From the NCBI GenBank assembly GCA_000442125.1, contig KE546975.1, forward strand, positions 124,001-188,000: DNA of 64,000 nucleotides. The letters are read 5' to 3'. A model generated the notes under the pieces. The model was not told the origin of the DNA and made no database searches. It saw only the letters and a program-made list of their open reading frames with translations. This stretch comes from Opeltia flavorubescens. Lineage: Eukaryota > Ascomycota > Lecanoromycetes > Teloschistales > Teloschistaceae. Every line of letters starts with the position of its first letter. The stretch's first letter is position 1. Positions 33,082 through 42,759 of the stretch are shown one piece after another. The position numbers were made by a program, and so were the translations under genes.

Positions 33082-33149
33082 TTGAATGATGAGTTGATCG
33101 GTTCCTCTACGAATAATCCAGAGGGTGTTTTATACCATCATACCCTGGG

Positions 33150-33709
33150 CTACCTATGGCATCGATAGATAGACTCGGAGACTTCCATTTAAATGATCTG
33201 AACCCTGCCAAGCTCAATCGACTGGTGAAGCACCTTGATTATCTCCAGGGAGATCTTTGCGACATGTGTGATAAACTTTCTCCAGCTGTGTCTCCAAATT
33301 CACTGCTCCCTTCCAAGATGACCTTATCGCCCAAACAAGCTTCTTCAGCTCTCTCTCTTTTGCTCCAGTAGTTCTTCGGTCTCCTTCAAGACACTGTGCA
33401 AATTGCGAACCTTTCTTCCAACGTCGTTCATTATTGAAACGTTTTCTGGCCAAATTGAGCAAGCAATCGTATGCATCATAACCACTCCCCCTCTCTTTTT
33501 GACCCTTCTGGTTGTGCTAGACACTTTTCCGTGAGTGAGAACATACTAAACCTCTTGAAAAGATTCTAGATATAGAAGTAAAACGATATATGAAAACTAT
33601 ACCTAGCTAGTTCAGCATAATTTCCAGGCGATTCCTTACATATCTTGTATGTTTTCCAGCAGAGCTCGCCAACTGTCAGAAAGTCTGCAACACTAAAACC
33701 GAAACTCAT
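33150..33709 (-). pseudogene. Broken duplicate of the ankyrin gene's N-terminal part
   Basis: First exon 33709-33603 is intact and encodes MSFGFSVADFLTVGELCWK and so on. It has the same 107-base length and the same GCTAG|GTA donor as the neighbour at 31577-31683. The second-exon equivalent reads VRNLHSVLKETEELLEQKRE near 33440-33360 and then hits a stop; further sequence has lost the frame. The later ankyrin exons are absent. This is a host gene relic from a tandem duplication. Confidence 0.7.
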
Positions 33710-34212
33710 CCTCTTGTCCTTTAGCTCAACGAGAGCTATTCAGTAGTTTGCTAACCTAGGTATTCTTCGCGTTCGTGGGCACCTGGTGGGACGCGGGGGA
33801 TGACAAGGCTGCAAGAGGACTTTTCTTCACTGTTCTCGATAAGTTGACATTGATACTTGTATTTAGATACAGATTGTTCGCTTCCAGATTCATTACTATT
33901 GGGGATGACATAATAACTATTGATAACAATGTGTGAAAGAAGGGAGCCTGCTCAACAGAGATAGTAGCCTCAGCTCGGGCATGCATGCATGCAGAGATTA
34001 AAGCGGCTAGCGCTACACCTGGGTATATCTATATACTCCAGTACCAATTTGGCCGGCTCGTGCGACCCAACAATACAGGATCCTTCCCTCCTTTTGATTG
34101 ACAGGTAAATTGGGATCTAACCCATAGATAAGCTCGGACAGTGTAGCACGAGAGTGGAAGCATTTTAGCTCGGTCAGAGTATGAGAATGATGTTTAGATA
34201 TGGAGATATCTA
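33598..34212 (-). repeat. Duplicated segment copy B
   Basis: Partner of 31570-32275, covering the pseudogene's first exon and its upstream region. It has about 90 fewer bases between shared blocks, so indels occurred after duplication. The upstream part (33710-34381) holds no other gene. Confidence 0.65.
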
Positions 34213-34381
34213 CCAACAGACCATCCAGCAACAAGGAAAATTCATTCAAATTCAAACGATAGCTTTTGAAACGTGCAAGCAACTTTCGCCGCACCCCCAG
34301 CTGAATATGAGCCATAGCACAATGGGTGGTAATCAACTTGGTCCATCCCATAAACCTTGCCAGTATCCAGACTGTCCCCGA

Positions 34382-34687
34382 CTATTTTGCAGAATCACTG
34401 GTATAGCCTCCATCATCGCAGCCATCCGTGATTGCAACCTCATGCCCAGGTCTAGCGTGTTGACCATTGAAGTGGCGCAGATACTCGGCGTTGCTGTCGA
34501 AACGCGGCATGTTGTACTTGCAACTATCGCGAACGCAGTACGAGTGCTGAAACTCCCGGACGTGTCCATGCCATGATTTGAAACACATGTTGTGCTCGCG
34601 GCAGTAGGCTGGAAACTGTTTCTGGTGCTCGGTTTGGCCTCGTGCGCTGTAGACTTCCAAGCCGCAGCGCTCGCAGTTTTGTCCCAT
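34382..34687 (-). CDS. Small Cys/His zinc-finger-like protein (101 aa)
   Basis: Single exon starting MGQNCERCGLEVYSARGQTE. A first CxxC pairs with His residues in HQKQF and CREHNM. A second set reads CFKSWHGHVREFQHSYC, and a last helix has RFDSNAEYLRHFNGQH, spaced like the C-terminal half of a C2H2 finger (H-x-x-x-x-H). The C-terminus is acidic (CDDGGYTSDSAK). Two or three irregular zinc sites seem likely, with DNA, RNA or protein binding possible. No introns are needed. It sits alone next to the pseudogene's upstream region; function unknown. Confidence 0.6.
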   Translation of the reverse strand: MGQNCERCGLEVYSARGQTEHQKQFPAYCREHNMCFKSWHGHVREFQHSYCVRDSCKYNMPRFDSNAEYLRHFNGQHARPGHEVAITDGCDDGGYTSDSAK

Positions 34688-35082
34688 GGTTCGCCACGGG
34701 TATTTTAAGCGGTTGAAGGAAAGCCGAAGGATCAGGCAGCTAGGGGATACATTAGCGCTGTAATTAGTGAAGGGTAGGTTATTGTGCCACGATACCAGAC
34801 ATCAGATGGATCTTGTGATTCAGAGTAGAGGTGCGAGCTACCTACAGATTAAGGGAAAATATGTCGGAGAAGAAANCCCTGCAAGCCTGTCTCGATAGAG
34901 TAACAGCAGTAACATGTGCGACTTTCATTTGTAAGGGAAGGGGAGAAAAGAACGGAGAAAAGATGCGGGCGAGAGGCTAAATATCTATCCACATTCAGGA
35001 GCGAGAAGCGCAGGATGGCGCTGAAATCAGCCCCGCTCAATGCTTATCAATGTCGGTTGTACAGCATTCAAAACGAAGCGCT
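34688..35082. other. Intergenic, no gene seen
   Basis: Contains one ambiguous base at 34876. Overlapping frames of 63 and 82 codons on opposite strands have no features. Confidence 0.45.
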
Positions 35083-35463
35083 TTATCTTGTGAGACCTTT
35101 AGATTTTGGTGAAATCGCGGAGCCAACCGGTCTTCTCGCTAAGCCGAGATCTCCGATGCTGTAGAACCTACCACTATATATATTCTGCAGATAACTTTCA
35201 TGACTGGAACTGGTTGCGTCGAGTTGAAGGAAACGAGTGACGGGTGTTCTAGACTGAAGATTCCGAAACTTGCTCGTTTGGGAGGATGTTCGGTCTTGTC
35301 CTTCCTCTATGGCTCGGATATGCTGGTGTAACCTCGCATGGTTATCAGGCTGTAAATACATTTTGCGAGCATGAAGTATGAACTTCATTCCTAATTCCAT
35401 CTCTCCCTTCCATTGGAAGAAATCATGGATCATCAAGCTGTCTAAGTGGCAGCAGACTGCCAA
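35083..35463 (-). CDS. Hypothetical protein (126 aa), weakly supported
   Basis: The frame starts MAVCCHLDSLMIHDFFQWKG and includes a helical stretch MELGMKFILHARKMYL and HQHIRAIEEGQD. No family is recognised and no signal peptide is seen. It lies downstream of the F-box gene on the same strand, 180 bases away, so it could be a real small gene, a 3' remnant or chance. Confidence 0.25.
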   Translation of the reverse strand: MAVCCHLDSLMIHDFFQWKGEMELGMKFILHARKMYLQPDNHARLHQHIRAIEEGQDRTSSQTSKFRNLQSRTPVTRFLQLDATSSSHESYLQNIYSGRFYSIGDLGLARRPVGSAISPKSKGLTR

Positions 35464-35646
35464 CAGTTATACAATGTGGGGGCTCAGCCCCTGGAGTAAG
35501 CCTATATTCCAGTGGCTAGCATGTAACGTGTGTCACTACTTCCAATACTTTCTCGAGAACTTCATTTTCAGTGTTACTGACACTAAGGATAGTCAATTGT
35601 GAGACAAATGTTCGAGGCCGGGTTGATCTGAAAAAGTCTTGCTCCC

Positions 35647-37632
35647 TCATATCGTAATGTCGTCCTGCCGACCAAGCAAAGATTTGAGAGTCTTGTTCAC
35701 TTCCATCATATACTTGTCGGAAGCGTTATTGGGTTCGTTGTCAAGTAGACATGGATGCCGACCTCCGCCATTGATATATGCACAAAGCGCGACCATCAAC
35801 ATATAAGGCCCGGCTTCATAGCTTTGTCGGTGGTAATTATACACCTTACCATTATCCGAGATGTACAATAAGTAACGTTCTAGTCGACATGACGTCAACC
35901 TACGCCGCCGGAGCCCTTCAACAATGTTCGACCAGTCGCCTCCACGGAGAAGGATGGCAGCTAAGCACAAATGCTTCAGCTGCGGGAGATTAATGAATAG
36001 CAGACTAACTAGCTCACGAAAGCTGATATCGACCCATAAGAGCTCAAGTTTACAGAGATGTGGAAGATGCCATCCCGTCGTGATGGGGGGGAATATCTGC
36101 GAGATCTTTTCGAAGAATTCTTCATCAAACCTACCACCAAAATGTGGCATTCTCACCGAAACCTCCCGTAATGCCGAATTCTTACAGAAGAGTGACTGGA
36201 GTCCCGTCAGGTGAGAGAATTTAGGTGTGGCGTAGCAGCGAGTGAGCGAGAGGTCCAGAACCTCAAGCTTTTCGCAAATCGTGTTGAAATGCGCCGATTC
36301 TGGCCATCTGTTTGTGTCGAAGATAATTTGCGGAGCTCCAACCGTTGCACTCAGATAAGACCATTCTTCGGGTACCCTGAACTCCAATGGCTGCTGCTTT
36401 GCGGAACTTAGCAGCTGGATGACGGTTAGGATTTCGTGGCAGCCGTCAGACAGGCCGCCCATCCTCGAACGCGTGGTACTTGGCTTGTCCCAGGATCCTA
36501 GACGAGTACATGGGAGAAGGTATACGGGATGCCAGATGCGAGCCAGCGGTGATCTCCCGTGGTAGTCTCCCGAGTGCGTGTGTATCTCAGCATCGAATAA
36601 CCCGTTAACTAACAAAACCTGTTCAGCATCGGCTCTATAGCTATCTTCTTCGCCAAGGTCTCCAGCACCACCACCAGCATTATGGTTGTCAAGGTCTTCG
36701 TTACCTCGATTTGCGTCTTCACCGCTATTATTGTCAGAACGGTTAAGCATAGGGCTCCTAAGTCCTGAAGAGTCTCGGCCTTCGAACAGTCTCCAATGTT
36801 GCAGATCTTGGGATCCTTCTCCCATCTTCGTATTATCAATGCTAGGGACCAAGACCTGGTGCCATGCATTCGCAATTGTCACCGATCGTAATTCCCCGAG
36901 GTTTTGTAATCCACGTAGAGCTCGGGAGATCCAAGATCTGCTGAGAAGACCTTTCTGCTCGTTCACACAGGCAAAATGTCGGTCGTATCGTTCTTCAATA
37001 GAAATAGAATCCTCCATCAAGCGTCTGTCAGACAAAATAGACGGTGGCTTGAGTTCGTTTTCCGCTGAGCCAACAATCTCATGTACATATGGCAACCGAT
37101 CATCAGGGAATTGTTGATTTGGTGGAAGTCTCGACATCTTATGAAATTGGTTCTCCAGTATAACAGGATATTGTTCGGGATGTAAATGAACAAATTGAGC
37201 AGCATCGTATACCAGATGCTTGACCGTTCTGCTGCAGACTGGATGCTGGGTTATAGCTTCAAAGACCTTCATATCAATATCGTGAGGTGACAAGTAGAGA
37301 GTATCAATGAGGTACCAAAGACCCAGCGATGCAAGGATCTTATTCGCAAGACGAGTACGTTTAACATCTTGGATAGTCAAATACCCGAAAATCTGCGATT
37401 GGATCTCATTTGGCATGTCCATGAGAAGCTTATCAAAGTTCTTCATTCTGACGACGAATTTGGCTCGTGTGGCCCGCCTGAACTTCGGTGACTGAGGTGA
37501 TGAAATTTCGAGGTATCGATGAGACGGACTTTGGACGAGCCAGTGTATGATAGATTCAAGATATGACTGGAGGGTTTCAGCGGACGATGCAAGGAAGTCA
37601 ATCACGTGATGCGACCACATACTCGTGGCCAT
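35647..37632 (-). CDS. F-box protein (661 aa)
   Basis: Single exon. The F-box is at residues ~69-108 (LLMDMPNEIQSQIFGYL, then RLANKILASLGLW). Upstream residues are a helical leader and Met63 is an alternative start just before the F-box. The rest shows leucine-rich, LRR-like helices and strands (KLEVLDLSLTRC, LCKLELLWVDISF, LPQLKHLCLAAILL), interrupted by an acidic Asn/Asp/Glu-rich insert (~305-345). This is the layout of fungal F-box/LRR-type adaptors, in which the F-box binds Skp1 and the repeat region selects a substrate for ubiquitination. Substrate unknown. Confidence 0.75.
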   Translation of the reverse strand: MATSMWSHHVIDFLASSAETLQSYLESIIHWLVQSPSHRYLEISSPQSPKFRRATRAKFVVRMKNFDKLLMDMPNEIQSQIFGYLTIQDVKRTRLANKILASLGLWYLIDTLYLSPHDIDMKVFEAITQHPVCSRTVKHLVYDAAQFVHLHPEQYPVILENQFHKMSRLPPNQQFPDDRLPYVHEIVGSAENELKPPSILSDRRLMEDSISIEERYDRHFACVNEQKGLLSRSWISRALRGLQNLGELRSVTIANAWHQVLVPSIDNTKMGEGSQDLQHWRLFEGRDSSGLRSPMLNRSDNNSGEDANRGNEDLDNHNAGGGAGDLGEEDSYRADAEQVLLVNGLFDAEIHTHSGDYHGRSPLARIWHPVYLLPCTRLGSWDKPSTTRSRMGGLSDGCHEILTVIQLLSSAKQQPLEFRVPEEWSYLSATVGAPQIIFDTNRWPESAHFNTICEKLEVLDLSLTRCYATPKFSHLTGLQSLFCKNSALREVSVRMPHFGGRFDEEFFEKISQIFPPITTGWHLPHLCKLELLWVDISFRELVSLLFINLPQLKHLCLAAILLRGGDWSNIVEGLRRRRLTSCRLERYLLYISDNGKVYNYHRQSYEAGPYMLMVALCAYINGGGRHPCLLDNEPNNASDKYMMEVNKTLKSLLGRQDDITI

Positions 37633-38171
37633 AAAGAGCTAGCTTATGCTTGGACTTCTGGGGCTTAGCATCTTGAGGCAGTGTATCATTCAGAAAAAGA
37701 TTGAACCTTTTGAGCCAATCAAAACCTCTGGGAGCTTTAGGTTCGAGGATCAGTTCCCACCCGAATTGTTTAGCAGATCGCAATCCAGCGACTATATGCT
37801 CGCGATCTTTGTCTCGACACATCAATGGCATGTCTACATTCTCAAGAAATCGTCCCCGCGTGCATCCTAGACCAGGCGTCAGCCCAGCCAATTCTTGAAT
37901 ATCCTGCTATTCGCTGTATCGATTTGGCAGCACACAGAATGCCATGCTGGAAACATTGACTTCACATGATCGTGAGTCAGTTTTCAGCAGCCCTAAAGAC
38001 CTCAAACACCGTACAACGTCGAAAAGGCGGAATTGAGGGAGTCAACCAATGCAAATTTAGTGAGCAGCTTGGTAGCATGAGATTTCATCTCCTATATATC
38101 AGTCTCGATTTTCCATCCAACTTCCCTTTGCACTATATACAAGTTCGCATCACTCAACGACGTCTTCAGCC
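37633..38171. other. Divergent promoter between F-box and 2EXR-type genes
   Basis: 539 bases. A 97-codon minus frame (37598-37891) overlaps the start of the F-box gene in another frame; I do not accept it as a gene. Confidence 0.4.
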
Positions 38172-39096
38172 ATGGCCGCATTTCTTTCGAACATCATTGC
38201 ATCACTCAAACATCGTTCTCGCGATTCGCCCGCGAAACCATCTCCCATTGCACGCGCTCCAAAGAAACTTGGTTTTACAGACTTACCTCTCGAAGTACGA
38301 ACACCCATCTTCAACTATCTATTGATAGACACCCGACCAATTCTGTATCCAGGCCGTCTTGTCCAGTCAAAACGACAATTTGGTGTGGATTCCCTAGAGC
38401 ATCCTGATCTGGGAGTAGCGATCCTTCAAACCTGCCATCAAGTATATGAGGAAGGACTATCTGTACTCTATGGCAGAAATAAATTTGTTTTCGAAAGTGC
38501 CGAATGCATCGAAGCTTTCCATTTCGCAGGGTTGGCTACAGGTATAGCAAACTGTCACCATTCGTCATATTGTGATTTGTCGGGACTAATATGCGTCCGC
38601 TTTTTCCGTGGCTGTAGTACATACCACGAAGATTACTAGACCTATCTTCGGATTGAAACCACAACCGCATGGCCGCTTGACTCTTATCAAAAGCATGGTC
38701 ATACTATTCAAGCTCACCGGTAGGGAAACTACATATAGCGATCTCAGACGTACATGGATCCTGAGGGATTGGCAGTCGTTTTTCAACGAGAAGCCATCAG
38801 AATCACCCTATCACTTCGATGGCAAAGGTTTCGCACGATTCCCCGCCTTGGAGGAGTTGGGCCTGGACTTCCGTGGACTCGAACTCAATGGTGAAGGTCT
38901 GACAGTAAGGAAGGAGCTTGAACATGTATAGGACCGTGCTGATTGAATCCAGACAGCACCAGTTGTACGGAAGTTTGCTACGACTCACAAACTCAAGCAA
39001 TTAAAAGTGGAAGGGGTAAAGCATGAGGCGACCTTGGTGAGACTAAAAGCAGGGCTTGTGCGAGACGATGGGGATTTTGTTGCCATTGCAATGTGA
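38172..39096 (+). CDS. 2EXR/F-box-like fungal protein (266 aa)
   Basis: Three exons (38172-38541, 38618-38904, 38953-39096) with short GT-AG introns that keep frame. The N-terminus (MAAFLSNIIASLKHRSRDSP) is followed by FTDLPLEVRTPIFNYLLID and then ILQTCHQVYEEGLSVLYGRN. This is the signature of fungal 2EXR-type proteins, in which an F-box-like helix pair precedes a conserved Cys/Tyr motif. The C-terminus reads APVVRKFATTHKLKQLKVEG and ends DDGDFVAIAM. The third exon is supported by continuity of this helix. Role unknown; adaptor function is inferred from the F-box-like start. It is divergent from the 661-residue F-box gene. Confidence 0.72.
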
Positions 39097-39678
39097 CAAC
39101 GTTGCCGCTCTCCTGGCGAGATTACGGATACCAACCAAAAGAGGATAAAGGGCACGGAGAGATGCTGCCAGTAACCAGCAGATTCGCCTACCTTAGCTCA
39201 CTTGGTAAGCTGGACCATAAGTCGCTACGTCGATTTGAGCAACGGAAGATCAAAAAGCCGAGACGCTAAGCTCAGATGATCGTTCTTTTTCTTGAAAAAG
39301 ATTAGATCGTCTAGAATAAGAATAGTGTATTCTGTCAAAGAAGCTTAGCATACAACAGTAGCTAGATTGAGTTTCCCCGCATTTTGAACATGGACCCTCA
39401 TTCTTTCTACCACAGCAGCTGCAACCCTTCCAGACCTACGTCGAGCCATCGAGTCTCTTCATGATGTCAACTCCGAGAAAAAATCCGGCGGCTCCTGCTT
39501 CCGGTCGACATCCTGACGACAGTCTCCATGATGATTGGGGAAAGCCTGACAGAGCTGACTTCCCCGCATATTCTCCGTTTTCATATATTCCTGTTGCTAC
39601 CGCTGTTCACTCTTCGTTCGAGCATCGCTAATATCAGAGTCGACAATTTGTCTATTTCTATTCCTTCTGCAGCTTAAG
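39097..39678. other. Intergenic, promoter of the Rds1-type gene
   Basis: No supported ORF. The last ~40 bases are a CT-rich leader (TCTATTTCTATTCCTTCTGC) before the ATG at 39679. Confidence 0.5.
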
Positions 39679-40724
39679 ATGTTGCTCTCATTCACCGCTA
39701 TGGCATTTGCCATGCTCCCACTAGCTCTCTCTCACCCTCTAGAGAAGCGACAGAACGCCCTCCCACCAGTCAACAGCGCCACCGATGAATCCGTCCTACA
39801 GCTCGCCCTCTATCTCGAGCATCTGGAGCAAAGTCTCTACACCGGTGGTTTCGAGAACTTCACTGACGCAGAGTACACCGCCGCTGGCTTCCCTGCCGGC
39901 TTCCGCGCCAACGTCGGTGTAATCGCTGACGTGAGTCCTCTCCCGCCTGCCCATCTTATCTCCCTTCACCCATGCCCTTCCTTTCTCAATCCCACAACTA
40001 ACACAAACAACCCCCACAGCACGAAACAACCCACGCCTCCACAATCTCCAGCATCCTCACCTCCGCAGGCTACACCCCCGTCCCCCCCTGCACCTACAAA
40101 TTCCCCTACTCCTCCCCCACCACCTTCGTCGCCCTCGCAAACATGATAACCTCCGTCGGCATCGGCGCCTACCTCGGCGGCGGCTCCCTCCTCACCGACG
40201 ACCCAACCCTCCTGACAGCAGCAAGCAGCATCCTAACCGTCGAATCCCGGCACGACTCTTACCTGCGCGCTGGACTGGGGGCTTCCCCCTTCCCCAACGC
40301 CTTCGATACCGCATTGAGCGCAATGTTCGCGTATAATCTTGCGCAGATGTTTATCGTTAGCTGTCCGCAACAATTACCTATTACGATTCTCCCAAAATTG
40401 ACGCTCGTGTCACCGGCTCCGCCTGCGAACTTGCAGCCGCCGACGATAGCGGGAACGAGTTTGAAGTTTGAGTTTGATCCGTCGACGTTTTTCGTCAATG
40501 TGGATCCGAGTGCGCAGTTGTATATTGGGATGTTGAACATGGTTACAAATGTCACGTTTGTGGAAGCTACGAGCTGTGGTGTAGGGTGCGTGACGGCGCC
40601 TGTTCCGGAGGGAGCGATGGGTGTGGCGTTTGCTGTGTTGAGTACTTTTAATGGAGGGTTGGATGGTACTCAACTTTCTGAGTTTGGGACTTTGGCTGGG
40701 CCGGCGGAGGTGGTTCTTTCTTAG
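39679..40724 (+). CDS. Secreted ferritin-like (Rds1-type) protein
   Basis: Two exons (39679-39930, 40020-40724) encode 318 residues; the 89-base intron is GT-AG and joins VIAD to HETTHAS. A signal peptide covers residues 1-18, followed by a Kex2-like LEKR site (~21-24). Ferritin-like helices carry the metal-ligand-type residues LEHLEQSLY, HETTHAS and ESRHDSYLRAG, in the family's order. Rds1 of fission yeast is induced by nutrient stress; other fungal members are secreted or wall-associated, with no defined reaction. The C-terminal third is a beta-rich Gly/Pro domain with two Cys (CGVGC). It converges with the NRPS gene. Confidence 0.82.
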
Positions 40725-42759
40725 TCGTGGCTATCAAAGGCTTGGTCAAATTGACGTTTGCGGAGTCCGCGAGGTGGCGGCGGCGGTGAAGTAATAGGGT
40801 TCGGTTACCTGGAGTAGAGTATCCGAACCCCGAAAAGCATGATCAGACTATTGTCTATTAATCAAATAATCACGTAGTTATATTGATTTCCTATACAGCA
40901 TCCTTTATGCATCGTACGTAATCGTTACACCGATTTCTTTCCGGGTATTAACTTTCGATCATCCTGCACAAGACAAGCCCATCTCACGACACTCGGCTCT
41001 CTTCCTATTTGAAATACGATTGAAATTCCCCTTCTGGTCCAGAGTTAATTACCAAGAACCGCTCCAATCAAGCTGAAATCATATCCTCATAATCACCATC
41101 CTATCGCACCGTCTATCATGCTTCCCACGAAAACGGATGAAGAACAAAATAGAACGCTATATATACGTGTATACTTATGACTAACAATCTTTTTCAACGA
41201 CCCCTTCCTCCGTTCTAAAAAGAGATCCGAGATATATCATCTTCTCGACCGACCTCTCCAAATCATACTCCCACCAAATTCGAAAAGATTCCAAGTAGAA
41301 TAAAGAAACGATGAAACCTCCATCTTCAAATCAAAGAACCATCATTTTCCCCACAATCCGTCCCTACGAATCCTATTACATCTAAATCTGTATCTCAGCC
41401 CAATGAATTAATGAGTACTTTCACAAGAAGTATCTCAATATGTAATACATATCCATCCCTCTAGCATCATCATCACGGCCAAAATTTCCCCTTTATTCTG
41501 GGTTGATACCACCATAAAACACTCCCGCATACAAGATCACTACGAGTGAAGTTATCAAAGAGGGAAAAAAACACAAAAAATCTCCCCTCCATCTAATCCA
41601 GAGTCCGGAACTAAAAGTTTCAGAAAAGAGTGCGAAGAAAAGAGAGAAAAATATGCATAATAACTACCAAGAGAAAGGGGGAGAAATACACTAGTCACTA
41701 CTAATACCAAGGGGGTAGAAATACAATAATAGATTCTTTACCCTGTTTAATAAACATATCTTCTTTCATTCTATTTCAGCCTACTAGGATATCTGCTTTC
41801 CCCCACTACACATTCCTCTCCCCTCCTACAAACTATCCTTGTTGTCCCTTCCTCCTATTCCTCTTCCCTTGCCCGAACCATCTATCTCTTCCCTCCTCCT
41901 CTCTTCCTCTTTTCCTCCTCTTGTCCATTCCTGACTCCTCTGCTGCCACTTTAACCCCATGCCGTTGGTCACAACATCAATTCAATCCATCGTTCAATAT
42001 ACACGACTTAACTTAAGTCAAGTCAAGTCAACCCCATCTCCATTTCCAACCCCTCCTCCAAAGCAGAAACAACGTGTTAGTAGATCTCTTCCTCTTGCTC
42101 CTCTTCAGTAATAATATCTAAATCGCCTCACAACCCATTCCAAATGTAAAACTCCTCATCTCTTGAACCCGTCCAGAAGTATCTCCCAGGAAAATAAAAT
42201 ATTCGTTCTTCGATGAATCGTTATAGCAGTTCTGGGTACAATAAGTATGGGAAAAAGCAGGGAGGAGGGGGGAGGGACATGTGAACATGTTCATTTAGTC
42301 TTTGAGGGAGTCCAGATATCGACCTTTTACGGTTGCATGGGTCAGAGTATAGCACGAGACACATGCATTCATGAGAGCCAATACAGGCCGGGGGAATGGG
42401 TGAGAGTAAGGCATCATAACACCAATACTGAAGGTCGGGACATAAGATAAGTAGCTATACCCAACAATTGACACATGTACGAGCTGGTCCCATTATCGTA
42501 CAAGAAGTAGTCATTCGAATAAAGGATATAATAAATTGGAATTTCATTAGATGGCAGTAGTTTGTTTTGGCCCTCCTTTCTTTTTCCTCCTCTCCGACTA
42601 TTGACTCTTACCCTCTAATTACGGATCGAGTTGGGGAAATCCTCAAGCAACTAGAAATTTATTATTGAAATCATTGCATTCGTTATTTCCTTGTTGCGAC
42701 TATATCAATCTGAAAACGCCAAAACTTCTCTATCCAAATACAGGGAAACCAGCAATCAT
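40725..42759. other. 2 kb convergent intergenic region, no gene seen
   Basis: Between the 3' ends of the Rds1-type gene and the NRPS. It is pyrimidine-rich on the plus strand (long CT tracts near 41820-41950), with three AGTCA units near 42015-42030. A 67-codon frame at 42247 is not supported. Confidence 0.5.

Larger units (their letters stand above)
32276..33149. other. AT-rich spacer with a direct repeat, possibly RIP-affected
   Basis: Strongly AT-rich in 32380-32520 (TTTTAATTAGG, AAATAAAAATAAAATTTCC). A 97-codon minus frame (32661-32954) covers one copy of the 56-base repeat. No gene or transposon is recognised. Confidence 0.45.

Noticed and set aside
32276-33149. Transposon remnant
   Set aside because: The AT-rich DNA and direct repeat suggest one, but no transposase, terminal repeats or target-site duplication could be read.
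37598-37891. 97-codon minus frame before the 661-residue F-box gene
   Set aside because: It overlaps the F-box start in a different frame, and no splice link or family was found.
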